A stretch of 27,239 nucleotides of DNA from Nitrospinota bacterium. Lineage in GTDB: Bacteria > Nitrospinota > Nitrospinia > JACRGO01. The notes below the pieces were generated by a model, which ran no database searches, was not told the origin of the DNA, and saw nothing but the letters and a program-made list of their open reading frames with translations. Location of the stretch: contig JACRGO010000056.1 of NCBI GenBank assembly GCA_016212295.1, forward strand, positions 1-27,239, given 5' to 3'. The translations under genes and the position numbers were made by a program. Below are positions 1 through 7,957 of the stretch, piece after piece. Positions within the stretch are counted from its first letter, which is position 1; each line of letters opens with the position of its first letter.

Positions 1-23
1 AAGACTCTCAAGGAAAATTGGTG

Positions 24-73
24 TTCCCTTCTTCGCCGCCCCCAATTTGGGTGGGGGGCGGCTTCGAAGGGAA
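24..73. other. GC-rich imperfect hairpin, terminator-like
   Basis: The arm GCCGCCCCC at 35-43 pairs perfectly with GGGGGCGGC at 54-62. After a short mismatched bulge the stem extends outward with TTCCCTTC against GAAGGGAA. A short T-containing stretch (GAAGTTTTATCC) follows on the plus strand. It could terminate a plus-strand gene lying left of the window, or be a dispersed palindrome. No coding region is visible in positions 1-287. Confidence 0.4.
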
Positions 74-171
74 GTTTTATCCTAAACCCGGAAAAAACGG
101 CCTTTTCGCGCCTTGCTTGACATTTGGCCTCATAGCAGCAGGATGACATAAACGCAAACATACAGAGCCTG

Positions 172-219
172 CCCTGAACTCGTTTGAACCGGCTTGTCAC
201 CCTGAACTCGTTTCAGGGT
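172..219. repeat. Direct repeat plus small hairpin
   Basis: The 14-mer CCCTGAACTCGTTT occurs at 172-185 and again at 200-213, a 28-base period. The second copy lies in a hairpin whose arms ACCCTGAA (199-206) and TTCAGGGT (212-219) pair perfectly around a 5-base loop. It sits downstream of the minus-strand exonuclease-like gene but has no T-tract on that strand, so it is called a dispersed intergenic repeat rather than a terminator. Confidence 0.5.
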
Positions 220-287
220 CTAATTTTCTCGCGCTTTTTGGAGACGCTGAATACTTACAATTTTTGGCCTTGCCCGAGCATAACGTC

Positions 288-1865
288 TCAGGCGATCTCG
301 ATCCTCTCCCCTTTTTGAGGGACAAAGGCTTGGCGCCCTTCGCCGGCCAGGTATCTTGAAAAGGCCAGGGATTGGGATTCCTCGCCATGCACCAATGCGA
401 TCCTTTTGGCCCTCAAATTGGAATTCCTGACCAGCTTCGCGAGCCCGCGCTTGTCAGCATGGGCGCTGAAGCCATCCATCCTCGCCACCCTGGCCTTCAG
501 CGGGTATACCTTGTTCAGGATTTTCACCACCGGCGGAGGTCCGGCGCGCCCGGACCTTTCATACTCAAGACCCAACTCCAGCATCTTTCTCCCCAAGGTG
601 TTCTCAGCCATGAAACCCACGGCCAGTATGGTGTTGCGCGGATCATGGACCTTGTAGCGCAGGTGGTGGAGTATCCTCCCCATTTCGCACATGCCGGAGG
701 CGGAGATCACGATGTGCGGCGATTCGTCCTTCATCAGGTCCATTGATTCCTCCACGCTTGGGGTAAAGCGCAGTTGATCGAATAAAAAGGGATTTTTCCC
801 CTTTTCCAGGAACCGCTCATGGATGGCGGCGTCATAAGTCTCTGGATGGGCGCGCGTAACCTCGGTGAGATTGATGGCAAGGGGGCTGTCCACGTACACC
901 GGCACTTTGGGGACCTCGTTCCGGTCGTAAAGCTCCCGTATGTAATAAAGGATTTCCTGGGTCCGGCCAAAGGCGAAGGCCGGGACCACAACGGTCCCCC
1001 CCTGGCTGAAGGTCTGGATAAGGACCTCGCGCAGTTTTTCCATCAAGTCCGCCCCGGCCTCATGCTCCCGGTCGCCGTAAGTGGTCTCCATGATGAAGAG
1101 GTCCACGTCCCTGTCCTCCTCCCGGAATTCCAGGGTGGGATCTCTCAGGATCGGGGTGTTGAACCTTCCAACATCGCCAGTGAAGCCGATGGTGTAATTG
1201 CGCCCGTTTTCCTTTATCCGCAAGAAGACAAAGGCGGAACCGAGGATATGTCCAGCGTCATAAAACGAGCAATAGACGTTATCTCCCACCGGGACTGGAT
1301 AGTTATAAGGATACCCTTCCAGACATCCCAGGGCCCTTTCAGCGTCCCCGATTGTATATAGCGGCGTGACTCTTTCCAGTTGATGCCTCTCCTGTAATTC
1401 CCTGATGCACTCCACGTCGAGTTCATGGGCGCTTTTCTTCAGCATGGCCCTGATGTTTTTTTTCTCCCTTTGGGAAATGGAGGGGTCAGCGGAATTCACC
1501 TGCCCGTGCAAAAAGGAGCGCAGTATTTTGTAGTTCAGATAGTTCGCGTCCGACTCCTGTATCTTGGCGCTGTCCATTAGCAGATATTTGCAGGCGTCGG
1601 CTGTTGGGCGGGTGCAGGTGACTCTTCCGGTGAAATTGGAGCTGGTGAGCAGGGGAATGCGCCCGGAATGGTCGATGTGGGCGTGGGACAACACCACGTG
1701 GTCCACAGTGCCGCCGTCAAAGGGGAATGACCGGTTTTTTTCGGCGCTTTCCTTCCTGCGTCCCTGGAAGAGTCCGCAGTCAAGCAAAATACGCGAACCG
1801 TTGGCCTCCACCAGGTGCATGGAGCCGGTGACCTCCCGGACCGCGCCGTGAAAGGTGATGTGCAT
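288..1865 (-). CDS. Beta-CASP metallo-beta-lactamase-fold RNase / mRNA 3'-end processing-like exonuclease
   Basis: A 525-residue cytoplasmic protein of the beta-CASP branch of the MBL superfamily (CPSF73-like, COG1236 type). The N-terminus carries the zinc motif SHAHIDH (H61, H63, D65, H66). An insertion of about 80 charged residues follows, then the second MBL half (DAGHILGSAF). The beta-CASP domain (PAFAFGRTQEIL and SGMCEMGRILHHL) comes next, and the C-terminal RNA-specificity motif is GFSAHADKRGL. Family members are single-strand RNA endo/exonucleases using two zinc ions, so the same activity is expected here. It is transcribed alone on the minus strand and its stop lies at 288. The start ATG at 1865 fits the conserved N-terminus (ITFHGAVREVTGS), although no strong Shine-Dalgarno is evident. 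The family is clear; the exact substrate (mRNA, tRNA or quality control) cannot be told. Confidence 0.9.
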   Translation of the reverse strand: MHITFHGAVREVTGSMHLVEANGSRILLDCGLFQGRRKESAEKNRSFPFDGGTVDHVVLSHAHIDHSGRIPLLTSSNFTGRVTCTRPTADACKYLLMDSAKIQESDANYLNYKILRSFLHGQVNSADPSISQREKKNIRAMLKKSAHELDVECIRELQERHQLERVTPLYTIGDAERALGCLEGYPYNYPVPVGDNVYCSFYDAGHILGSAFVFLRIKENGRNYTIGFTGDVGRFNTPILRDPTLEFREEDRDVDLFIMETTYGDREHEAGADLMEKLREVLIQTFSQGGTVVVPAFAFGRTQEILYYIRELYDRNEVPKVPVYVDSPLAINLTEVTRAHPETYDAAIHERFLEKGKNPFLFDQLRFTPSVEESMDLMKDESPHIVISASGMCEMGRILHHLRYKVHDPRNTILAVGFMAENTLGRKMLELGLEYERSGRAGPPPVVKILNKVYPLKARVARMDGFSAHADKRGLAKLVRNSNLRAKRIALVHGEESQSLAFSRYLAGEGRQAFVPQKGERIEIA

Positions 1866-1910
1866 AGCCGGATATTATAAGGCGGGCCGCGACGGATAAC
1901 AATGCGGGGA

Positions 1911-2040
1911 ACAGGTTACAGGGATCAGGTGTCAGGGACCGGGGGGCAGGGAGCAGGGGATGCGAGTGGCTAAAGTTGATGAAATTGATTTTAGATTTGC
2001 GATTTTCAATCTAAAATTTGAAATCTGAAATTTAAAATAT
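1911..2040. repeat. Intergenic word-repeat block (two families)
   Basis: Positions 1911-1960 contain a G-rich short-period run (CAGG/GGGA/CAGGG words). Positions 1989-2040 contain the AT-rich family built from TTTAGATTT, AATCTAAAA, GAAATCTGAAA and similar words. Within it TTTTAGATT (1989-1997) pairs with AATCTAAAA (2008-2016). The same AT-rich family recurs at 2925-3006, 12275-12300, 14449-14476 and 26119-26150. No gene is visible here. Confidence 0.7.
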
Positions 2041-2060
2041 CTTTATCCTGCCCCCTGTCT

Positions 2061-2906
2061 TTACGCCTTTATATTCAGCAATTGCCCCACCATGTTCATC
2101 CTGGATTGGGCAATTGATGAGATGGAGGCTTGCTGCTGCACCTGGTTCTTGGAGAAAGCCGATGTCTCCGTGGCGTAGTCCAGGGCCTGGATGCCGGCGG
2201 CGGCGGAGGTGAAGTTTTCAATGGATATTCCCATGTGGGAAGCGGCCTGGGCGAACCTGCCGGTCAGCGCGCCGATGTTTGAGCGGTTGGCTTGAACCTG
2301 ATTGGACGCCTGGCCCAGGGCGCCGAGGGCCTTTTGAGCGTTTTCCCTGGTCAGGATGTCAGTATTTTGAAGCCCCAACTGAGAGGCATTGGACCCCTCT
2401 ATTACATTTATATTGACTTGATTCGCAGGGTTAGACGGAGAGCCCACGCTGACATTTACCCGATTGGAGGAATTCGGAGCGAGGTCCCCATTTAGCAATT
2501 TCTGGCCATTAAACTCAGTTGCGCCGGCCAAGCGGCTGATCTCGTTTTTCAATCCTTGAAACTCGGAATTCATGGCTTTCCTGCTGTTGCTATCCACCGT
2601 GCCGTTAATGGATTGCATGGCCAGGTCCTTGGCCCTGGTGAGGATTCCGCTTATCTGGCTCAACCCCCCTTCGGCAACGCTCATCATGGAAGACGCCCCA
2701 TGCAGGCTTTCCAGGGTATTTCGTAAGCCCGACGCGCTGGATTCCAGGCTGTTTGCCACGGCAAGACCCGCTGGGTTGTCCGCCGCCTGGGTTATGCGGG
2801 CTCCAGTGGATAGTTTGTTGATGTTTTTAAGCAGCCTTTTATTGACCTTGTTAAAATCATTGGAAAGGCGCATGTTCAAACCGTCATTGGAAATTCCCGT
2901 TGGCAT
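2061..2906 (-). CDS. Flagellin (short, D0/D1 type)
   Basis: Structural subunit of the flagellar filament. The first start in the frame would be five codons upstream. ATG at 2906 is preferred because AAAGGAGG lies just upstream on the minus strand with proper spacing, giving 281 residues beginning MPTGISNDG. The N-terminal D0/D1 signature is present (KLSTGARITQAADNPAGLAV), as is the C-terminal coiled-coil half (SAFSKNQVQQQASISSIAQS, then MNMVGQLLN). The middle is short, about 60 residues, so the variable surface domain is minimal. No other flagellar gene is in the window. The gene is flanked on both sides by the same AT-rich word repeats. Export would be by the flagellar type III apparatus with a FliS-type chaperone, neither of which is seen here. 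Confidence 0.93.
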   Translation of the reverse strand: MPTGISNDGLNMRLSNDFNKVNKRLLKNINKLSTGARITQAADNPAGLAVANSLESSASGLRNTLESLHGASSMMSVAEGGLSQISGILTRAKDLAMQSINGTVDSNSRKAMNSEFQGLKNEISRLAGATEFNGQKLLNGDLAPNSSNRVNVSVGSPSNPANQVNINVIEGSNASQLGLQNTDILTRENAQKALGALGQASNQVQANRSNIGALTGRFAQAASHMGISIENFTSAAAGIQALDYATETSAFSKNQVQQQASISSIAQSRMNMVGQLLNIKA

Positions 2907-2924
2907 AAAACCTCCTTTCAAATT

Positions 2925-3465
2925 AATTTTAGATTTGCGATTTTAGATTTCAGATTTGTGGTGGATTTTTTTCTTTTTATCTTCTTCCAATCTGAAATCT
3001 GAAATATCCTTTGACTGCCTTTCGTCCCTCTTTAAAAACAATATATTACCCAATTCCCGGCGTGTCAATGATTTTTGATAATTGCTCACGGTTTCAGGTT
3101 CAGGGTTCCGGGTTTTATAAAACCCTGTACCCACGCAGATTTTTGTTGAGCGGCGCTATAACCAAGGTGGAATGCCCTAAAAATCCCTTGCAATATTGCC
3201 GTGATTCACGCCCTTTTTCAACCTTGAACCCTGAACCCGTGAACGGCTACTTTTAAATTTTGGTGAATTGAATAACGAATATCGAACAAGGAACCGCGGA
3301 ATTTTGAAGGTTTTCCTTCGACATTCGTTATTCCTTGTTCGATATTCCGCGGTTCTACAAGCCTGAATTATAAATTGTGATAGACGAATGAACGTGTAAG
3401 TATCTAAAAGAAGCTTTGCGCGCGCTATTAACCGTAAACCGTGAACTGATAACCGTGAACTTGCC
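2925..3465. repeat. Gene-free stretch made of four repeat blocks
   Basis: Positions 2907-3530 hold no convincing gene. The stretch contains: the AT-rich family TTTTAGATTT/AAATCTGAAAT at 2925-3006; an inverted pair of TTCAGGGTT-type words at 3086-3115 and 3219-3246; a block at 3265-3357 in which modules such as AATAACGAAT, ATCGAACAAGG and AACCGCGGAAT occur once direct and once inverted but in permuted order; and a tandem AACCGTGAAC-like run at 3429-3460. Any promoter for the flagellin or for the downstream flavoprotein gene must lie within this DNA, but no clear -10/-35 was found. Confidence 0.65.
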
Positions 3466-3530
3466 GTACATGGCGAGATGGCGGCAACGCTTGTTTATTT
3501 CATCATCCATACTTTATAATCGGAAGCATA

Positions 3531-4637
3531 ATGCGACTAAACGAGTTAAAAATAGGCGGCCTTACGATAAAGGTCCCCATCTTCCAGGGGGGGATGTCCG
3601 TGAAGGTTTCAACCGCGCCCCTTGTGGCGGCCGTGGCGAATGAAGGGGGAGTGGGCCTTATAGGGGGGACCGGCATCTCCGTGGCGGAATTGGAGGACCA
3701 GATCCGCCGGACCAGGGAATTGACCAACGGGATTTTCGGGGTCAACGTAATGGTGGCCATCGATAATTTCCTTGATATCGTCAAGGCATGCGTCCGGGAA
3801 AAGGTGCACATGATCGCGGTGGGCGCGGGTTTTTCCAGGGAAATTTTCAAGCTGTGCCATAATACGGGCGTGGAAGTGGTCCCCATTGTTTCCTCGGCCA
3901 AGGCGGCCAAGATGTCGGAAAAACTCGGCGCGAACGCCGTTATAGTTGAAGGAGGGGACGCCGGAGGGCATCTTGGCACGAACATCCCGGTCTGGGACCT
4001 GATCCCTGAGACAAGGGCCGCTGTTAAAATCCCGGTCATCGCGGCCGGCGGCTTAGTGGATGGAGGGGACATCGCGGAGATGATTTCCCTGGGGGCGGAC
4101 GGGGTCCAACTGGGAAACCGCTTCGTGCTGAGCGACGAATGCGACGTCCACCCCAACTTCAAGAAGGTTTTCCTGGAGGCCCGCGAGGAGGACATGACCA
4201 CCATCAGGAGTCCGGTAGGATACCTCGGCAGCGCCGTAAAAACGCCCTTCGTGGAAAAGTTCCTCAAGAACGAGTTTGTCAAAATCACCCAATGCACGAA
4301 TTGCCTGAAGGTTTGTTCCAGAAGCTTTTGCATTCTTGAGCGCTTGAAGATGGCCAGGGACGGCGACATAGAGAACGGCCTCTTTTTTGCCGGGCGTAAT
4401 GTTTATAAAATCAAGGACATTCTCCCGGTCAAGGAAATATTCCGCAGGCTTGTGGAAGAAACGAACGAAAAACTCGCGGCCTTGGAATCGACCGGTGAAT
4501 TGCCGTCCCACAAGCCGCATGAAAAACCGGATTTAGCTTCCTCGGAAAAAATTCCCTCGCAATTCCGTAAATTAAGAAAAAACTCTCCGCGCAGCCAGGA
4601 TAAAACCCCGCTCCCAAAGGAAACTCCGGTAGCATAG
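3531..4637 (+). CDS. NAD(P)H-dependent flavin oxidoreductase, nitronate monooxygenase / FabK family, with Cys-rich segment
   Basis: A 368-residue TIM-barrel FMN protein of the 2-nitropropane dioxygenase family. The N-terminal strand and glycine loops (PIFQGGMSVKVSTAPLVAAV, NEGGVGLIGG) are typical. The segment VEGGDAGGHLG includes the His usually assigned as catalytic in nitronate monooxygenases. AAGGLVDGGDIAEMISLGAD and VQLGNRF form the FMN-phosphate site. A CX2CX3CX4C cluster (C255, C258, C262, C267) follows the barrel core. Homologues described as YrpB-like often carry such a Cys set, possibly for metal or an Fe-S cluster. The C-terminal 45 residues are low-complexity and charged. Roles could be nitronate oxidation or enoyl-ACP reduction. 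No fatty-acid genes are adjacent, so the substrate is undecided. The start ATG has a weak GGAAG upstream. Confidence 0.85.
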   Translation: MRLNELKIGGLTIKVPIFQGGMSVKVSTAPLVAAVANEGGVGLIGGTGISVAELEDQIRRTRELTNGIFGVNVMVAIDNFLDIVKACVREKVHMIAVGAGFSREIFKLCHNTGVEVVPIVSSAKAAKMSEKLGANAVIVEGGDAGGHLGTNIPVWDLIPETRAAVKIPVIAAGGLVDGGDIAEMISLGADGVQLGNRFVLSDECDVHPNFKKVFLEAREEDMTTIRSPVGYLGSAVKTPFVEKFLKNEFVKITQCTNCLKVCSRSFCILERLKMARDGDIENGLFFAGRNVYKIKDILPVKEIFRRLVEETNEKLAALESTGELPSHKPHEKPDLASSEKIPSQFRKLRKNSPRSQDKTPLPKETPVA

Positions 4638-4642
4638 AGTAT

Positions 4643-4767
4643 ATCGTGATTCGTGGATCGTAATTTGTACTTATGGCCTATGTACGAATCACGAATCACG
4701 AACCACGAACCACGAATCACGAACCACGAACCACGAACCACGATACACGAATTAACGAACCACGAAA
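4643..4767. repeat. Tandem 9-bp-period word repeat with inverted copy
   Basis: ACGAATC and ACGAACC words alternate at a 9-base period through about 4685-4767, with roughly nine units. Upstream, at 4643-4660, the inverse words (CGTGATTCGTGGATCG) allow a foldback. The block ends just before the Shine-Dalgarno of the DUF1015 gene. The period is too short and the units lack spacers, so it is not CRISPR. It could fold in RNA and affect translation of the next gene, but that is inference. Confidence 0.8.
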
Positions 4768-4778
4768 CAGGAGAAATC

Positions 4779-6098
4779 ATGGTTGATATAAAAGCATTTC
4801 GAGGCATTGTTTATAATCCGGCTAAAATAGCCTCCATGGAGGACGTTGTGGCCCCTCCTTATGACGTGATTGACGAGGAAAAGCGGGAGACCCTTTACAA
4901 TCAACACCCCAAGAACATCGTCCGCTTGATACTCGGAAAGGATTTCGAGGGCGACAACGGGAATGTCAATAAATATACAAGGGCATCCGGTTTTCTTTCC
5001 GATTGGCTGGAGGACGGCAGCCTGGCCAGGGACGAAAAGCCGGCCATTTACCTGTACCACCAGACCTATTCCTCTGGCGGCGCCACCAAGGTCCGCAAGG
5101 GATTCATGGCAGCGGTCAAGCTGGAGGCGTTTGAGAAGGGAATAGTGCTTCCCCACGAAGCGACCCTTGCGAAGCCGGTGGAGGACCGCTTGAAATTGTT
5201 CCGCGCCACCCAATGCAATCTCAGCCCTGTCTTCGGGCTTTACGCCGACAGGGAAGAATATCTGGATGATTTACTGGATAAGGCGGCGAAGGGCCTGCCT
5301 CCGGTTTCATTGAAGGAAGTGGACAGTTCGACGCATGACATGATGAGGTTGACGGATAACGCGATAATCAGGCAAGTCGCGGAATTCATGAAGGAGAAAA
5401 AAGTGGTGATAGCCGACGGCCACCACCGCTACACCACGGCCTTGGCCTACAAGAAGGAGATGGACGAAAAATCCGGGGCCGATCCCGATGCCCCGTACAA
5501 TTATGTCCTGATGTTCCTGACCAATATGTACGGCAAAGGCATTTCAGTGGGGCCCATCCACCGCTTGATCCACGGGGTGGAGATCCAGCGCGGCCATTTG
5601 AAAAACACCCTTGGAGATGTGTTCGACGTGGAGGAGACGCGGACCGCCCAGGACGGCAAGATACCTGAAGCCCTGTTCCAGAAATTAAAGGACTCAGCGC
5701 GTCTCGGCGTTTCTTTTGTCCTCTATTTCGGGAAAGGAGAATATTGGCTCCTTAAAAAAAAACCCGGAGTGAATCTTGCCGCGAAAATTCCCGTTGACGG
5801 CCCGGATGAGTTGAAGCTCCTTGATGTGTCGGTTGTCCATTCGCTCCTCATAGAAGGGGCGCTTAAGATAACCAAGGAGGACGTCAAGAGCCAAAAAAAT
5901 ATAATCTACACCAAGAACGTCGCGGAGTCTGTCCGCCTTGTGGACAAAGGAGAAGCGGACATGGCCTGCCTCATGAACGCCACGCGGGTGGAGCAGGTGG
6001 AGGCCATAGCGGGCAAGGGTTATCTTATGCCCCAAAAGTCCACTTTTTTCTATCCTAAGCTTTTGAGCGGACTTGTCATATCACCTATCGGGCGGTAA
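4779..6098 (+). CDS. DUF1015 family protein
   Basis: A 439-residue cytoplasmic protein matching the conserved DUF1015 (COG4198) pattern. The N-terminal segment is IKAFRGIVYNPAKIASMEDV followed by APPYDVIDEE. The central signature IADGHHRYTTALAY has H215, H216 and R217. The family is widespread but its biochemical role is not established in anything I can see here. Proposed relations to ParB/sulfiredoxin-like folds would be inference. The frame is open upstream through the tandem repeat. ATG at 4779 is chosen because AGGAG precedes it by a few bases and the family homology starts there. It runs the same way as the preceding flavoprotein (141-bp gap) and the PTPS gene (81-bp gap), with repeats in both gaps. 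Confidence 0.85.
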   Translation: MVDIKAFRGIVYNPAKIASMEDVVAPPYDVIDEEKRETLYNQHPKNIVRLILGKDFEGDNGNVNKYTRASGFLSDWLEDGSLARDEKPAIYLYHQTYSSGGATKVRKGFMAAVKLEAFEKGIVLPHEATLAKPVEDRLKLFRATQCNLSPVFGLYADREEYLDDLLDKAAKGLPPVSLKEVDSSTHDMMRLTDNAIIRQVAEFMKEKKVVIADGHHRYTTALAYKKEMDEKSGADPDAPYNYVLMFLTNMYGKGISVGPIHRLIHGVEIQRGHLKNTLGDVFDVEETRTAQDGKIPEALFQKLKDSARLGVSFVLYFGKGEYWLLKKKPGVNLAAKIPVDGPDELKLLDVSVVHSLLIEGALKITKEDVKSQKNIIYTKNVAESVRLVDKGEADMACLMNATRVEQVEAIAGKGYLMPQKSTFFYPKLLSGLVISPIGR

Positions 6099-6112
6099 TA
6101 TTAATTGATAGT

Positions 6113-6164
6113 ACATGCGTCATGTGTCATGAGCGCATGACTCACCACCCATGACTCATGACAT
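6113..6164. repeat. Short-period CATGAC/GTCATG word repeat
   Basis: The block contains GTCATG, CATGAC, CATGACTCATGAC and related words in both orientations. It ends immediately before the AGGAG Shine-Dalgarno of the PTPS gene. The same family reappears at 24508-24547 around the end of the GGDEF-like gene. It can fold on itself through the CATGA/TCATG complementarity. Confidence 0.7.
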
Positions 6165-6179
6165 TAGGAGCGCCACGCT

Positions 6180-6602
6180 ATGGTATATGTCACCCGACAA
6201 GTGGAATTCTGCGCCTCGCACCGTTTGAATAATCCGGCCCTCTCCGATTCCGAGAACCGGCGTATTTTTGGAATATGCAACAACCCAAACGGACACGGGC
6301 ATAATTATGTCCTGGAGGTGACGGTGGCCGGGGAAATCGACCCCAAAACAGGCATGGTCATCAACCTGACCCGCTTGAAGGCGCTGGTGGACAAGGAAAT
6401 CGTTAAAAAAGTGGACCATAAAAACCTCAACCACGACGCGCCGTTTCTAAAGGGAGTCATCCCAACCGCCGAGAACCTTGCCATAAAATTCTGGGAGGTC
6501 CTGGCCCTGAAAATAAAGCCGGGCAGACTGCATGAAGTGAAGCTCTACGAATCTGAAAAAAATTTCGTCGTTTACAGGGGAGAGGGAAAATTAAAAAGCT
6601 GA
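6180..6602 (+). CDS. 6-pyruvoyl-tetrahydropterin synthase (PTPS)
   Basis: Converts 7,8-dihydroneopterin triphosphate to 6-pyruvoyl-tetrahydropterin. The 140-residue protein has the zinc ligands H14, H39 and H41, catalytic C33 inside [11 protein letters not shown], and the D79-H80 pair in VDHKNLN. Spacing from the catalytic Cys to the HGH motif (CX5HGH), together with [13 protein letters not shown] and [10 protein letters not shown], resembles eukaryote-type PTPS (EC 4.2.3.12). The bacterial QueD pattern has a shorter CX3HGH spacing. The ATG at 6180 follows AGGAG at 6166-6170. It is the first gene of a cluster with GTP cyclohydrolase I and an SDR, which are the other two steps expected for tetrahydrobiopterin. 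Family confidence is high; the distinction from QueD rests on motif reading. Confidence 0.9.
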   Translation: MVYVTRQVEFCASHRLNNPALSDSENRRIFGICNNPNGHGHNYVLEVTVAGEIDPKTGMVINLTRLKALVDKEIVKKVDHKNLNHDAPFLKGVIPTAENLAIKFWEVLALKIKPGRLHEVKLYESEKNFVVYRGEGKLKS

Positions 6603-6613
6603 TTAAGGATTTA

Positions 6614-7144
6614 TTGCTTCGCATCGGGGAAGACCCGGAACGCGAGGGTCTGAAGAAGACGCCGGAAAGGGTGGAGTCCTTGTACCGGAGCCTCACCATC
6701 GGCTACCACGCCGACGTGGACAAGATAATCAACTCCGCGCTGTTCCATGAGGAGTGCGACGACATGGTGGTCTTGAAGGACATCGAGATGTACAGCCTGT
6801 GCGAGCACCATCTCCTTCCCTTCTTCGGGAAGTGCCACGTGGCCTACATCCCCAAGGGTAAAATCATAGGCTTGAGCAAGGTCCCAAGGATAGTGGACGT
6901 CTTCAGCCACAGGCTGCAAGTCCAGGAACGCCTCACCGGCCAGATAGCCGACTGCCGGGAAAAGGCCCTTCAGCCAGAAGGGGTGGCGGTGGTCATCGAG
7001 GCCGTGCACCTGTGCATGGCCATGCGGGGGGTCCGCAAGCAGGAGGTCTTCACCACCACCAGCGCCATGCGGGGCGCCTTCAAAAAGGACCCTAAGACGC
7101 GCTCCGAATTCCTGAGCTTTATCCATTCCAATAACAGGACATGA
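6614..7144 (+). CDS. folE: GTP cyclohydrolase I
   Basis: Catalyses GTP to 7,8-dihydroneopterin triphosphate plus formate, supplying substrate to the PTPS encoded just upstream. With the TTG start used here the protein has 176 residues. Zinc ligands are C63 and H66 ([18 protein letters not shown]) and C134 ([10 protein letters not shown]). The segments [11 protein letters not shown] and [10 protein letters not shown] and the C-terminal SEFLSF are typical. The frame stays open upstream and family-like sequence ([20 protein letters not shown]) extends about eight codons beyond the TTG, overlapping the PTPS stop. The real start may therefore be a non-ATG codon inside the PTPS end; TTG at 6614 has AAGGA close upstream. 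The stop overlaps the next ATG as ATGA at 7141-7144, implying translational coupling. Confidence 0.93.
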   Translation: MLRIGEDPEREGLKKTPERVESLYRSLTIGYHADVDKIINSALFHEECDDMVVLKDIEMYSLCEHHLLPFFGKCHVAYIPKGKIIGLSKVPRIVDVFSHRLQVQERLTGQIADCREKALQPEGVAVVIEAVHLCMAMRGVRKQEVFTTTSAMRGAFKKDPKTRSEFLSFIHSNNRT

Positions 7145-7842
7145 GCAACAAAACCGCCGTCATAACCGGGGGCAGCAGCGGCATCGGTTATTCCATCGCG
7201 GAAAAACTCTCCCAAAACGGTTTTCGCGTCATCATCACCGGCAGGAATGAAGGAAAGCTCCTGAAAGCCGCTGAAAAGCTAAGGGCAGGGGGCCGCGATG
7301 TTGTGCCTGTGGTGTGCGACGTTTCCAACCCTGGCGAGGTGGACCTTTTTTTCCGCGCGGAAGGGTTGGAGCGGCTGGACGTCCTTGTTAATAACGCGGG
7401 CGTGGCGGGTTTCGCTCCAATAGAGCAGACTTCCCTGGAAGATTGGAACAAGTGCCTTGCCATAAATCTCACAGGCGTTTTCCTGGTCACACGCAGGGCC
7501 ATTCCCCTGTTGAAAAAAACCGGGGGCCACATTTTTAATATTGTCTCAGTGGCCGGGAAAAAGGGGTTCCAGAATTGCGGCGCCTACAGCGCCTCCAAGT
7601 TCGGCCTGTACGGGTTCACGGAGGTGCTCAGGGAAGAGATGCGGCCAAACGGGATCAAGGTCACCGCCATTGTTCCAGGCGCGGTGGACACCCCTTTATT
7701 TGACGGGGTGGATGGAAACTGGGACCGGGGCAAGATGGCGCGTCCCTCGGATATCGCTGATACCCTATGGCTCGCCTTGAACCAATCCCGCGCGGCCCTG
7801 ATGGAGGAAGTTATAGTCGCGCCCGCATGCGGCGCCCTGTAA
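7141..7842 (+). CDS. Short-chain dehydrogenase/reductase, candidate pteridine (sepiapterin-type) reductase
   Basis: A 233-residue classical SDR. The cofactor motif TGGSSGIG is at residues 9-16, NNAG at 84-87, and the catalytic S136, Y149 and K153 lie in IVSVAGKKG and YSASKFG. R35 at the end of beta-2 suggests NADP(H). The gene starts inside the folE stop (ATGA), so it belongs to the same transcript as PTPS and GTP cyclohydrolase I. A reductase of this superfamily is the third enzyme of tetrahydrobiopterin synthesis, so 6-pyruvoyl-tetrahydropterin or sepiapterin reduction is the leading hypothesis. This rests on context, since many SDRs share these motifs. A generic SDR with another substrate remains possible. 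Confidence 0.88.
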   Translation: MSNKTAVITGGSSGIGYSIAEKLSQNGFRVIITGRNEGKLLKAAEKLRAGGRDVVPVVCDVSNPGEVDLFFRAEGLERLDVLVNNAGVAGFAPIEQTSLEDWNKCLAINLTGVFLVTRRAIPLLKKTGGHIFNIVSVAGKKGFQNCGAYSASKFGLYGFTEVLREEMRPNGIKVTAIVPGAVDTPLFDGVDGNWDRGKMARPSDIADTLWLALNQSRAALMEEVIVAPACGAL

Positions 7843-7888
7843 AAAAAGAAATTTCACCACCTTCGCTGCAGGCGGTAAGTTTGAGTTT

Positions 7889-7930
7889 AATCCGTGAAAT
7901 CCGAGTGGTTTCCGCGTTTATCCGCGTTCT
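7889..7930. repeat. TCCGTG/TCCGCG word repeat
   Basis: A run of ATCCGTGAAATCCG and TTCCGCGTTTATCCGCG words lies in the 115-bp gap before the membrane kinase gene. The complementary family (CCACGGATTTCACCG, ACACGGATT) appears at 26825-26855, and a short version (GCGGATAACACGGA) at 20200-20213. Confidence 0.6.
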
Positions 7931-7957
7931 ATTTTTATCGGTTAAGAGGCTGCAATC

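Noticed and set aside
288-1865. Long open frames antisense to the beta-CASP gene (for example 819-1361)
   Set aside because: They are shadows of the real gene; no conserved motifs or ribosome sites.
3010-3060. Sigma-28 promoter for the flagellin
   Set aside because: A TAAA is present on the minus strand but the -10 region at the right spacing (GTCAAAGG) matches the GCCGATAA consensus poorly.
4685-4767. Possible CRISPR array
   Set aside because: Period is about 9 bases with no spacers and variable units; no cas genes nearby.
6180-6602. QueD (queuosine pathway) identity for the PTPS gene
   Set aside because: The Cys-to-HGH spacing and [11 protein letters not shown] motif match PTPS, and folE plus an SDR rather than queC/queE are adjacent; QueD cannot be fully excluded without phylogeny.
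6590-6602. Programmed frameshift fusing PTPS and FolE
   Set aside because: No canonical slippery heptamer (only five As in TTAAAAAG) and no clear downstream stimulator; overlap or coupling is simpler.
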